This document shows, piece after piece, positions 27,932 through 39,900 of a stretch of 64,000 nucleotides of DNA. A program made the position numbers and the translations under genes. Each line of letters starts with the position of its first letter. Within the stretch, counting starts at the first letter, position 1. The notes under the pieces were generated by a model. That model searched no databases. It was not told where the DNA came from and saw only the letters and a program-made list of their open reading frames with translations. Source of the stretch: Archivesica marissinica. Lineage: Eukaryota; Mollusca; Bivalvia; Venerida; Vesicomyidae. The stretch covers positions 55,187,294 through 55,251,293 of the forward strand of contig CM026390.1 in NCBI GenBank assembly GCA_014843695.1, read 5' to 3'.

Positions 27932-30900
27932 CTGAAGTGTATTCATCACGCGTCCACTACATTAATATGTTTACATATAAACAAGAATATAGTTACATTG
28001 CAGACGTTTATTATTGAGACAATGTGCCTGTGTTGATTGTAAAGGAGGCAGACAAGCCTCTGAAATGGATTTCTGTCTGTATCATATATAACATTTAATA
28101 TGCAAATTTGTGTAGCATATAATCCAATTAAACACTGGGTGATGCTGGTCCACGACCACGCCAAGTAGGCAAAGCAATTAAACACTGGGTGATATTGGTC
28201 CACGATCACACCAAGTAAGCAAACCAATTAAACACTGAATGATGCTGGCTTGCAATAGCGCATAGGAACAATGCAATTAAAGACTATGATACTGCACTGC
28301 AATCTCGCAACGTAATCCATTAAATCACTGAATGCCAAGTACCAAGCAAGCAATACAATTGAACAAAACCATCTATATATACTAGAGGACATAGAAAATG
28401 CACACTTCGGATAAGTGTGGGTTTACTTGAAAAACAATAACTATATAAATACATAGTTTTAAACATTTTGGAATATTTTTAGTTATTCAGTTTGTGTATT
28501 GTAATAAAGATGTGATATATCTTTGATGGAATCCTTCGTATTTAGTTTTCATGTAATAATAATCATATAATGTAGGTGTGCGTTTTCTATGTCCTCTAGT
28601 ATATACAGTAGGTGTGCGTTTTCTATGTCCTCTAGTATATAATGTAGGTGTGCGTTTTCTATGTCCTCTAGTATATACTGTAGGTGTGCGTTTTCTATGT
28701 CCTCTAGTATATACTGTAGGTGTGCGTTTTCTATGTCCTCTAGTATATAATGTAGGTGTGCGTTTTCTATGTCCTCTAGTATATAATGTAGGTGTGCGTT
28801 TTCTATGTCCTCTAGTATATAATGTAGGTGTGCGTTTTCTATGTCCTCTAGTATATAATGTAGGTGTGCGTTTTCTATGTCCTCTAGTATATAATGTAGG
28901 GGTGCGTTTTCTATGTCCTCTAGTATGTAATGTAGGTGTGCGTTTTCTATGTCCTCTAGTATATAATGTAGGTGTGCGTTTTCTATGTCCTCTAGTATAT
29001 AATGTAGGTGTGCGTTTTCTATGTCCTCTAGTATGTAATGCATGTGTGCGTTTTCTATGTCATCTAGTATATAATGTAGGTGTGCGTTTTCTATGTTCTC
29101 TAGTATATCAGCGACTTTCCTACCTGTGGTAAAGGTTTCTTGCCTTGGTTGTTAAGCATGTGATACCGTGTCATTAGACGATTGTAGGTTGATTTCTTCT
29201 GTGTATGGTGGCATTCATCGAACACTAACAAACTAAACTTGCACATAAAGTTGTCCCCATATTCTTTCATGGTGTTTTCAATGATGGCAGGAGTTAGTAT
29301 CACTATTCTGTATCCATCAATCACTAGATGCAGCTTGGCTCTTCTTTCTTGCTGGCCGCTCATACACAGCGTCTCCTCCTGGAATGTAAATGGAGGATTA
29401 CTGAAAATAATCATTTTCTGGACGAATGGGAATTTATGTGATACGAATTACTGCTATGTATTCATATTATAAGTATTAACATTGTCTAATTGTTTTCCGG
29501 GAACTAGTTCCAAGCTTTCACTGGTGTGCGTATATAAATACAGGCTTGAGCTGGAATCCAGATATAGCCAGGTCAATCTATTTACGTAGTTGAAATTATG
29601 CAACAATAATTGGTTCCCATATAATTCAAGAATGTTCCAGCAGGAATGTGGTATATACTATGTTGGACAGGGCTACATGTTATTATCAACATGTTTGCAT
29701 TTATTTACTAAATTATGCACTTTATAATTTATATACATTCACCCAATACCCTACCTGAGTGTGTATTATGCAGAGTGAATTTTCAATCGTCGTTCTATTA
29801 CATATTTATATGTAATAATTGTTCTTGTTATTAAAGATGTTAGTTCATATTATACTAGTATCACTTTATTTTGTTGCTCTTGCATTATGGTCCTTCAAAC
29901 TGAAATAGTACAGTATTGCACTCACTGACTATGTGTCTAAAATTGCACATGCACATACATGGTAATATTAAGATCTCTAGAAACGCTACCATTTCACCAA
30001 TTATTCTTAAAGCGACAGACACTACATCAGTGAGAACGCCAATGTATACAGAATGTAATTTCCTATTATATGGTATAATTTTTATTCCCAAATATTTGCC
30101 TCAAAAACTGATTATTTCAACTAATAAATAAGCATCGTATACGCGGTTTGTTGACATAACAAAATAATGTAAACAGGGTCACATACATGCGTAATACAAC
30201 CTGTGTATCTCGAATAACTAAATGTATGGTACATATGTACCGTTATATCTCACATTTGTGCCTATGCATATTTATTTGTAGACTAATCTTAGTTAAATTT
30301 ATTATCTCTAAGCGACAGTATCAAGCGTTTAGTATTGACTACATTGACATAGAAATGTCAATTCAGGAGCGTGGATGACCGGTATATGAAATCCTACATT
30401 CACTTTTGAAAGTTTGTAGACAACAAAAGCAGTGTTTATTGATTCAATGTTAGTGTTTGAATGTATTCGGAAGAATTTGTAGTAGCAACGCATTTATACG
30501 TGGAAAAATGCATTTTATTTGCGATGTAATGTCGCTTTAACTCTTTCAACACCAAATAACTGACATGGACTGGTCCATGATATTCTTAGACCAATAAATG
30601 AATAAGAAAATTACATTCGGACCAGTTCATTTATCAAGATGGGTAATTTTGTCTAAAATTAGTAATACTACTTGCAAAAAGTGCAGATCCTGATGAGACG
30701 GCTCGTCACGAGCCGGCTCATCTGGATCTACACTTTTTGTAAGCCTATAAATAGAGGTATGTGGTGTTGAAAGGGTTAATTAAATGGACAGTTAATGTTG
30801 GATCTCGAGTAACGGCTGTAGTGTTCTAGTTTAATCATATGTTATTGCTCGATTCATTTTACATATACATGTGAATACAAAACAGGACAAACATAAAATA

Positions 30901-33900
30901 ATGGCAAACGAGTCGGACCACACGTTCTAGCAACATTAGTTACGGCCCTTCCCGGCTGTGGTGTTCCGGTACAAACGGTGTATAAAATGCTGGTAACCAG
31001 CAATGTCAACTTATATCTTACATACTCAAGGGTTACGAGAAATATCACACCGACCTACCTGATATTCCGGTAGAAGTTTTTTCAGGGCAAGATAATGTTG
31101 ATTAACGAGAAACGTCTTGTCTGCCATTATTGCCACCTTGCCTTCAAACAATACAACAATACTTATGTTTGCTAATTTACTCTAGGACAAAACATATTGG
31201 CTTGATTACGAACTGCTAAATATGATGCTTGCGATCACTGGTTCTGGGATCTGTTTCATCCCACTATGTTCAATGCGGCAGTTTCGGCGTAACATTATGT
31301 GCCACAATCTGCACAGGTTACCCACTGCCATTGGTCAGGCACGGCGCAATTTAATTTTGTAAATACGTACTAATAAACGTTAACCTATACTTAGTATTTT
31401 AAATTATTTTTGTCAACTCTCTACATGTCTGCGCCCTCTTTCGTCCCGCGGCATTGATTGACACCCCGAAACATCAAAATCGCGCCTGTCATCTCTTAAA
31501 TACGTACTATTAAACTGTGTGTGTTTTACGTTTATTTATCGTCGCTACCTGTTGCCCATATGAGCGACGCCTCCTGAAGAGATTAGTCATTTTAGATTTT
31601 GGAGGATAGTGCAATGATACAGAAAGAGACCCATTACAGAGTCTCCTCTGGTTCTTGTACGTGCACGGTGTAAAGCACCGACACAAAACCTCGGTTTAAC
31701 GTCCCATCTGAAAGACTGTTAATTGTATTAGGTCAGACGGGGGTTAACCACTGCCATGAACGTCATCAGATACTATCACGGACATAGGTTACTGCATCTG
31801 ATAAAATGCGGTAAAATGAATACTACGATATAATGTATTTAATTCATAAGACAAAATAAACAAAGGTATGAATACTAAGTGTATATACATGTAATTGATA
31901 TGTATTTTAATCATATATTTATGGGGCTTAAAAAGTCACTGTGTCTTATCGTCTTTACCAGTACTATCTATGCAGTGCAAACATCAAATTTACGACACTG
32001 TTTTAAGAACGAATATGTAGAGTGGTGGAACCTATGTTCGGCGTATTCCTATGCTCGGTGTATTTGTCCATTTGCATCCGTATTTAAAATATTTATATAG
32101 TTATAGGCTAATTTCACTGACAGAGCTGAAGCATGGTTCAATAGCATTCCGTTGCGTGTATCAGTAGCATGATACAACTGTCACGTGACTGGTCCAACAG
32201 ACGAACATAAACAAACATAATCATTGGGAGAATATTTCCACCGAAACTGTTACGGTGTATGAGCAATTCAGGTAGCTATCTGAATTTTAAAAATCTACAA
32301 CTAACCAGAAACATAGTTTCTCTACCATTTCTGATTAACAACAATACGTGTTTTTATTCAATGATGTACTATATCGAAATAAGATATTCAACAAGTTATG
32401 GTGGATAAATAAAACATAACAAGTACGCCGTGCATAGGTGCCCTGAAGTCTTGAGTTCCCCATATAAACGGATGCCGACCCGACACCGTTGCGATAGCTG
32501 TATTGAGCAGCAAGGTCACGTGATGAAGCTAAAACTATCAAACTGGGTTTTCTGAAAGGTTTTTTCACGACTTAAGAAAATAATAATATACGGCAAGTGC
32601 AATTAACATTTTATACGGGCCATTATATGTTGGATTTACGCCGAGCATAGATTGCACCACTCTATAATCAACAATACATGATGCTATAGATACACGTGCA
32701 TTACTCTCTTACTTATATATAACTAAACAATTACATAGCACACTTGTTATATGCTATAGATACACGTGCATTACTCTCTTACTTATATATAACTAAACAA
32801 TTACATAGCACACTTGTTATATTTCGACGATGAGCCTCAACTGTTGTATCAGAGTTTTATTTATGTCAACATTGACGTTCCAAAGAGTCATGGTGTTCAC
32901 CCACCTCAAATGTTGTATCAGAGTTTTATTTTATGTCAATATTGACGTTCCAAAGAGGCATCCACAACTGTTTCAATATTATCTCTTCTATTATTCTAGC
33001 AATACTTTATCAGTATTTACAAAACATTAAATTCTCGAGTTGTGGAATTCGCATATCACATATTATATATTTATACTGGGTGCAAACATTCCAGTATATG
33101 ATATTATAATATTTCAGTTCGAACTCGAAGTATCATCAATAAAACAATATAACAAGGATATAGAATCATCATATATACTAGAGGACATAGCACACGCACA
33201 GTTCGGATAAGTTTGTTTTTACATGAAAAACAATAACTATATAAATACATAGTTTTAAAGCAGCCCTATATCGTATGAAATAACAGATACTTGAACAATT
33301 CAAATGTTACGTATGGGTAGCAATGTTGCTACGCATTCTTACATTATAATTTGCATAATTATGTTCAATTAGTAAACAGTGTGTTGATAAAACAAACTCG
33401 AAACCGAAAGTAGGAGTTTCCGAGTCGATCGGTCATGCACTTGTTTACAATCAGAACGCATCGTCCGCACTTGTTTACATTCGGAATGCATCGTCCCCAT
33501 TTGTTCCACGTTGTCTTTTTTCATTGACTTACTTGAGATGTCAAGTCATCCCTCTGTTATCTAAGTCTTGTATGGACATGTCTACATCCCCGCGAGGGAT
33601 TCGACATTAGAGGAAGATAGATAGATAGTCTTTCATGTTCAAAATATGTTGACATTCCAACGTGCGTTTCTACATCCGCTCTTGTTTCGCGCATGCGCGC
33701 TGTGCGTGTTTACATTTCGTATGTTGATAAACACCTATTTCGTTTGTTGATAAAAAATTCGCGTATACGACGGTGTATATTTATTGGATTTTTATCAATT
33801 CTGAGCGATTATTTCGATTTTTGGAAACATACATACATTAGTATTTATATTTTACAAAAAACATCCTTTATTACGATATAATGCTGCTTTTAACATTTTG

Positions 33901-36900
33901 GAATGTTTTTAGTTGTTCAGTTTGTGTTTTGTAATAAAGATGTGATATATCTGTGATGGAATCCTTCGTATTTTGTTTTCATGTAATAATAAACATATAA
34001 TGTAGGTGTGCGTTTTCTATGTCCTCTTGTATATATACTGTAGGTGTGTGTTTTCTATGTCCTCTAGTACATACTGTAGGTGTGCGTTTTCTATGTCCTC
34101 TAGTATATACTGTAGGTGTGCATTTTCTATGTCCTCTAGTATATATCTCGCCCCGAGGGTATAAAACATATCTCTGATCTCAAACTCAATTGATATGATT
34201 GGTTGATTTCAATATTCAGAAGCTCGAGATTTCAGTTTGAGATTTGAGAATTGGTATTTAGCCTCCAAGCCTGATAATGTGAGTCTGGGGTTTGCACTCA
34301 GCTCAACCAATCAGAACGCTTGAGACTTGAGTTTGTGATTGAAGAACTGTTTTATATGACCACAAGGCCAAGAGACCGGTCACTCCATGTATATGCATTA
34401 ACCATTCTTAGATAGCAACCAGAAAAACATAAAATAACATGTATTGGTTCCCAGGTATCGTTTCTGGTTCCCAGGTATCTTTTCATTCTGTTGAAACTTA
34501 CACGTGTTTATCTGGCACCTGTCCACATACGAACAATTATTAAAATAAACAACAACAGAAGAACATGTATTAACCTGTATGATTGTTTTCCAGATGTTTC
34601 TTCACTATGTAGAAAGCTACACGTGTCTTTCCGGCGCCTGTTGCCGCGTGTACAATAGTGTTTTCTCCCCGGATAGCATGACCTGCTAGTTCTTCTTGGT
34701 ATGCACGGAGGTTGAGCCCCCTCTCAATGGCCGGTTTACCTGCATAATATAATGTTAGCAACACATAGGGATTCGTCTCCAGTGTTTCATAGACAGTTTA
34801 ATTGTTTCACAGCGATTGTAAACCAATGTTTAGAAACTTCTATTAATCACCCTCTTTGTCGTGGATGAAAGCCTATAGGTGGTCTTTCGTGTGGAGGAAA
34901 CCAGAGTACCCGATGAAAACCATCTGTACCATCTGGCCGTACAATTCGCACACGCTTCCCGTTCCGAGGATCTAGCCCAGGTTGCATTTCGCATGATTAA
35001 TATCAAATTGGATTATGTAGGATGTTGCACACTCACAGAATTCCATGGGCAGTTACTAACTCAAGCTTTATTACTAAGCTATAAATGCATATGCATTGAT
35101 ATACCACACATGTTCAAACAGCCATTGAGCAGTGATACTTCTTGCTCGAATGGATGCATCCGCGAATCATTTCCAACCCTTCTGCCGTGGAATGCTTCCA
35201 CACTTGGAATAGACGGTATAAGAAAGTATGTTATGCTGCACTTGTTGCTAGAATAGTCGATAGAATGCTGGCCGGACACTGGCTATCAGAGGTATAGATA
35301 TATGGAAGTCGTGATAACGCAGTGGATGCGCGTTCGCTTCAGGTGCGAACGGTCCGGAGTTCGAGCCCTGCTGGAGCCGTTACGATTGTGCCCTTAGGCA
35401 AGGCATTTAAATTCCACGTTGCCTCTTCGCTCTCCCTCGTGGCGATGGATTCGGGATATGTTGTAGGGTGAATACTGTTGCCAGGGTGAATACTAGTGCC
35501 AGGGTGAATACTGTTGGCAGGGTTAATACTGTTGCAAGGGTGAATACTGTTGTCAGGGTGAATACTGTTGCCAGGGTGAATACTATTGACTGGGTGAATA
35601 CTGTTGCCAGGGTGAATACTATTGGCAGGGTGAATACTGTTGTCAGGGTGAATACTGTTGTCAGGGTGAATACTGTTGTCAGGGTGAATACTGTTGACAG
35701 GGTGAATACTGTTGCCAGGGTGAATACTGTTGTCAGGGTGAATACTGTTGCCAGGGTGAATACTGTTGCCAGGGCGAATACTGTTGTCAGGGTGAATACT
35801 GTTGCCAGGGTGAATACTATTGGCAGGGTGAATACTATTGGCAGGGTGAATAATGTTGTCAGGGTGAATACTGTTGTCAGGGTGAATACTGTTGTCAGGG
35901 TGAATACTGTTTGCAGGGTGAATACTATTGGCAGGGTGAATAATGTTGTCAGGGTGAATACTATTGGCAGGGTGAATACTGTTGCCAGGGTGAATACTAT
36001 TGGCAGGGTGAATACTGTTGTCAGGGTGAATACTGTTGTCAGGGTGAATACTGTTTGCAGGGTGAATACTATTGGCATGGTGAATACTATTGGCAGGGTG
36101 AATACTGTTGTCAGGGTGAATACCATTGGCAGGGTGAATACTATTGGCAGGGTGAATACTGTTGTCAGGGTGAATACTGTTTGCAGGGTGAATACTGTTG
36201 CCAGGGTGAATACTGTTGCCAGGGTGAATACTGTTGCCAGGGTGAATACTGTTTGCAGGGTGAATAGAGTTTGCAGGGTGAATACTATTGGCAGGGTGAA
36301 TACTGTTGCCAGGGTGAATACTGTTGCCAGGGTGAATACTATTTGCAGGGTGAATACTGTTGTCAGGGTGAATACTGTTGCCAGCGTGAATACTGTTGTC
36401 AGGGTGAATACTGTTGCCAGGGAGAATACTGTTGTCAGGGTGAATACTGTTGCCAGGGTGAATACTGTTGTCAGGGTGAATACTGTTGCCAGGGTGAATA
36501 CTGTTGGCAGCGTGAATACTATTGCCAGGGTGAATAATATTGCCATGGTGAATACTGTTGGCAGGGTGAATACCGTTGCCAGGGTGAATACTGTTGCCAT
36601 GGTAAATAATGTTGCCATGGTGAATACTGTTGCCAGGGTGAATAATATTGTCAGGGTGAATACTGTTGGCAGGGTGACTACTGTTGGTAGGGTGCATACT
36701 GTTGGCAGGGTGAATTGCCAGAGTGAAATATACTACTTGAACAATGATACAATGCTACTTGAACAATGATACACTGCTACTTGAACAATGATACACTGCT
36801 ACTTGAACAATGATACACTGCTACTTGAACAACGATACACTGCTACTTGAACAATGATACACTGCTACTTGAACAATGATACACTGCTACTTGAACAATG

Positions 36901-39900
36901 ATACACTGCTACTTGAACAATGATACACTGCTACTTGAACAATGATATACTGCTACTTGAACAATGATACACTGCTACTTGAACAATGATACACTGCTAC
37001 CTGAACAATGATATACTGCTACTTGAACAATGATACACTGCTACTTGAACAATGATACATTGCTACTTGAACAATGATACACTGCTACTTGAACAATGAT
37101 ACATTGCTACTTGAACAATGATACACTGCTACTTGAACAATGATATAATGCTACTTGAACAACGATACACTGCTACTTGAACAATGATATAATGCTACTT
37201 GAACAATGATATAATGCTACTTGAACAATGATACTATATTATTATTATACCAGATTTCTTGAGCGCCCTTTTCATGTAAAAATACACGTTCAAGGGCGCT
37301 TTACATAATAACATATGACATATCACAGATATGTAAACATAATAACAATGATAAAACATAGTATATGCAAACAAAACAACATGTGTTAAGGTGATAATAG
37401 GTCTTAAATCTGACCGATAAAACAAATTCATATGAGACAAGGACAACTACGAACAATTAATATAATGCTGGTATAAATTTAATAAAATGAGAGAATGAAT
37501 CGATAGACTGAAATGGGCTTAAAGAATTTTATAGATAAAAAAATTAAAAAAATTATATAACGTAACCTACGAATAAAACGCTAAGACCAATGATATTTAA
37601 AAGAGACACTTACGTTAATAAACGAATATAAATTTAAAAATTCAAGTGATTGTAATGTAGTACATAAAAAAAAAAGTAAATACATGTAGTAATAAATAGT
37701 CCAATTACTGGAATAAAACCCAAATTTCCAATTACTGGAATGAAATCAAATTTATTTTTCCTAAACAAATTCAGCTAGGTCCCGTGTATCTCAATGAAAT
37801 AGTGTGTCTTGAGCGACCGCTTGAACAAGTATAGGGACGGAGCGTCCCTGATTCCAGAGGGAAGTGAGTTCCATAATCTTGGAGCCGCTACGGCGAAACT
37901 GCGATCACCAAGAGAGACATTCCTGCTTTTCGGCACTTCTAACGTTGATGAATCATTTTGTGATCTTAAAGTTCTCCGAGGTGTGTAGATATTCAATAGA
38001 TTTCTGATGTAGACAGGTGATTGTTCATGTAAAGCTTTGTACGTATGAGTCTGAATCTTGTATTTTATCCTGTATTGTATTGGCAACCAGTGCAGATCTT
38101 TGAGTACAGGTGTAATGTGATCGTAGCGTGAAGTCCTTGAAATGATTCTAGCTGCCGTATTTTGTACATTCTGTAGTCTGTTCACTTTTGTCTGCGGGAC
38201 ACCATACAAAAGAGCATTACAGTAGTCCAGCCTAGATGTTACCAATGAGCTGACAATATATTTTGTAGCGTCTTTTGGAAGGTATTGTCTGATGTGGCCG
38301 ATTTTGCGCAACTGCGTGTAACATGATCTACTGGTGGAGTTAATGTGGGCCTCCATGTCCATCCGAGAGTCAAACAAAGCGCCCAAGTTTCTTACACACT
38401 CTGATGGTTTGATCTTTGAGCCACCCACTGTAACAGAGATGTCGCCAATTTGCCTGGAGTTATGCTTTGATGAGAAAACGATGACTTCAGTTTTTTCAGC
38501 GTTCAGTTTGAGCATGTTTGAATTCATCCATGATGTTATGTCTTCCAGGCATTGTTCCACACGCTGTATTGTTTCTGATTGTGATACTTGATATGTTGGC
38601 TTAAATGATAAATATAGTTGTGAGTCATCGGCATAGAAATGATTTTGTAGTCCGTGTTTTCTGCATATTGCTCCGACTGGCTTCGTATACATTGTATAAA
38701 ACTTTGGCCCTAAAACTGATCCTTGTGGCACACTGTAATTCATAAGTACTGGTTTTGAAAGTTTACCATTAATACAAACTGTTTGATGGCGATCTTCAAA
38801 ATAGGATGAAATCCATTGAAGCGGTTTTGCTGTGATTCCAAAATCGTGTTCAAGTCGTTGTAACAGAGTTGTGTGATCTATAGTGTCGAACGCAGCTGAT
38901 AAATCAAGAAGCACGAGAACGGTGACATTGTTCTGATCTAGAGAAAGTAGTATATCATTCTGAACTTTCATCAGAGCAGTTTCTGTGGAATGGCATTTTC
39001 TATAAGCAGATTGGTGGGCCTCGTGTAGGTTGTTTGTTTTCAGATGTTCTTCGATACGACTACCGACAACCTTTTCCAGCACTTTAGATACAAATGGCAA
39101 ATTCGAAACAGGTCTATAATTATTTAGAGTATTCTGATCCAGGCTTGGCTTTTTCAAAAGAGGTCTAATACGTGACTGTTTAAATGACGCTGGTACACTT
39201 GCAGTTTCTAATGAAAGGTTTATAATCTTTGTGATGATTGGCAGAAGTTCGGGCAAGCATGACTTAAGAAGCCATGTTGGAATAGGGTCAAGTTCGCACG
39301 ATTTACTAGCAGATTTTGTAATAAGTTTGTTCACCTCTTCAATAGATGCTGGGGCAAATTCTACTAATTTGTTACCCGATAATCGACCGGTTTCTGAAAT
39401 GACGGGGCATGTACCTGGGATTGTCACTGAATTTATTTCATTTCTGATTCCATTTATCTTATTTATGAAAAAATCACTGAAATCTTGGGCCAATTCTTCA
39501 GAACATTTGCCAGATGGTAGGGCAATTTCGTCCGGGCCTTCCAATGAATGTTTTGTTATTTTATGTAAACCTTTTTGATCACTGCTACAAGATGATACTT
39601 TGTCAGAATAGTAGCTGATTCTGGCCTGTTTCAACATTTTATTAACTACAGCACATTGTTTCCTGTAAATTTCATGATCGATGGTTAATTTACTCTTGTT
39701 CCATTTGCGCTCTAAATTCCTTTTCAGATGTTTTTCATTTTGTAGTTCTTCAGTGTACCAAGGACATGTGGGTCTTAACGTGATTGTTTTAGTACGTTCA
39801 GGGGCATGTTTTTCAATCAGTGATGAAAGTTCACTTGTGTATGTATTCACAAGCTCCTCAACATCTGTACATTGCATTGTCTCACATGGAATTTTAGACC

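Larger units (their letters stand above)
33171..34146. mobile_element. Inverted-repeat transposon, second copy (D2), interrupted by element C
   Basis: Same ends (CTAGAGGACATAG and reverse complement) and same core as the copy at 28374-29108. The core is split after ACATAGTTTTAA by a 631-bp insertion and resumes with CATTTTGGAATG. The terminal-repeat array here has only about four 36-bp units (33999-34146), against about 15 in the first copy. Confidence 0.85.

Noticed and set aside
28549..29132. Open frames of 164 and 184 codons over the 36-bp array
   Set aside because: Repeat translations of the amplified transposon end; they lie inside an RLR intron.
29379..29414. Upstream extension of exon 5 to an ATG or to the acceptor after TTATTTTCAG
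   Set aside because: That acceptor gives phase 2, which does not match exon 4 (phase 0). The acceptor TTTACATTCCAG 24 bp further in restores the frame and the family spacing.
34879..35256. A 125-codon plus-strand gene
   Set aside because: Covers a degraded dispersed repeat motif and lies antisense in RLR intron 2; no domain is recognisable.
35305..35380. Functional tRNA gene
   Set aside because: A- and B-box-like segments are present, but there is no paired acceptor stem and the same head recurs attached to SINE bodies.
35339..36769. Open frames of over 400 codons (IHPxNS and VNTVxR hexapeptide repeats)
   Set aside because: They are translations of the 18-bp minisatellite, open on both strands because 18 is a multiple of three.
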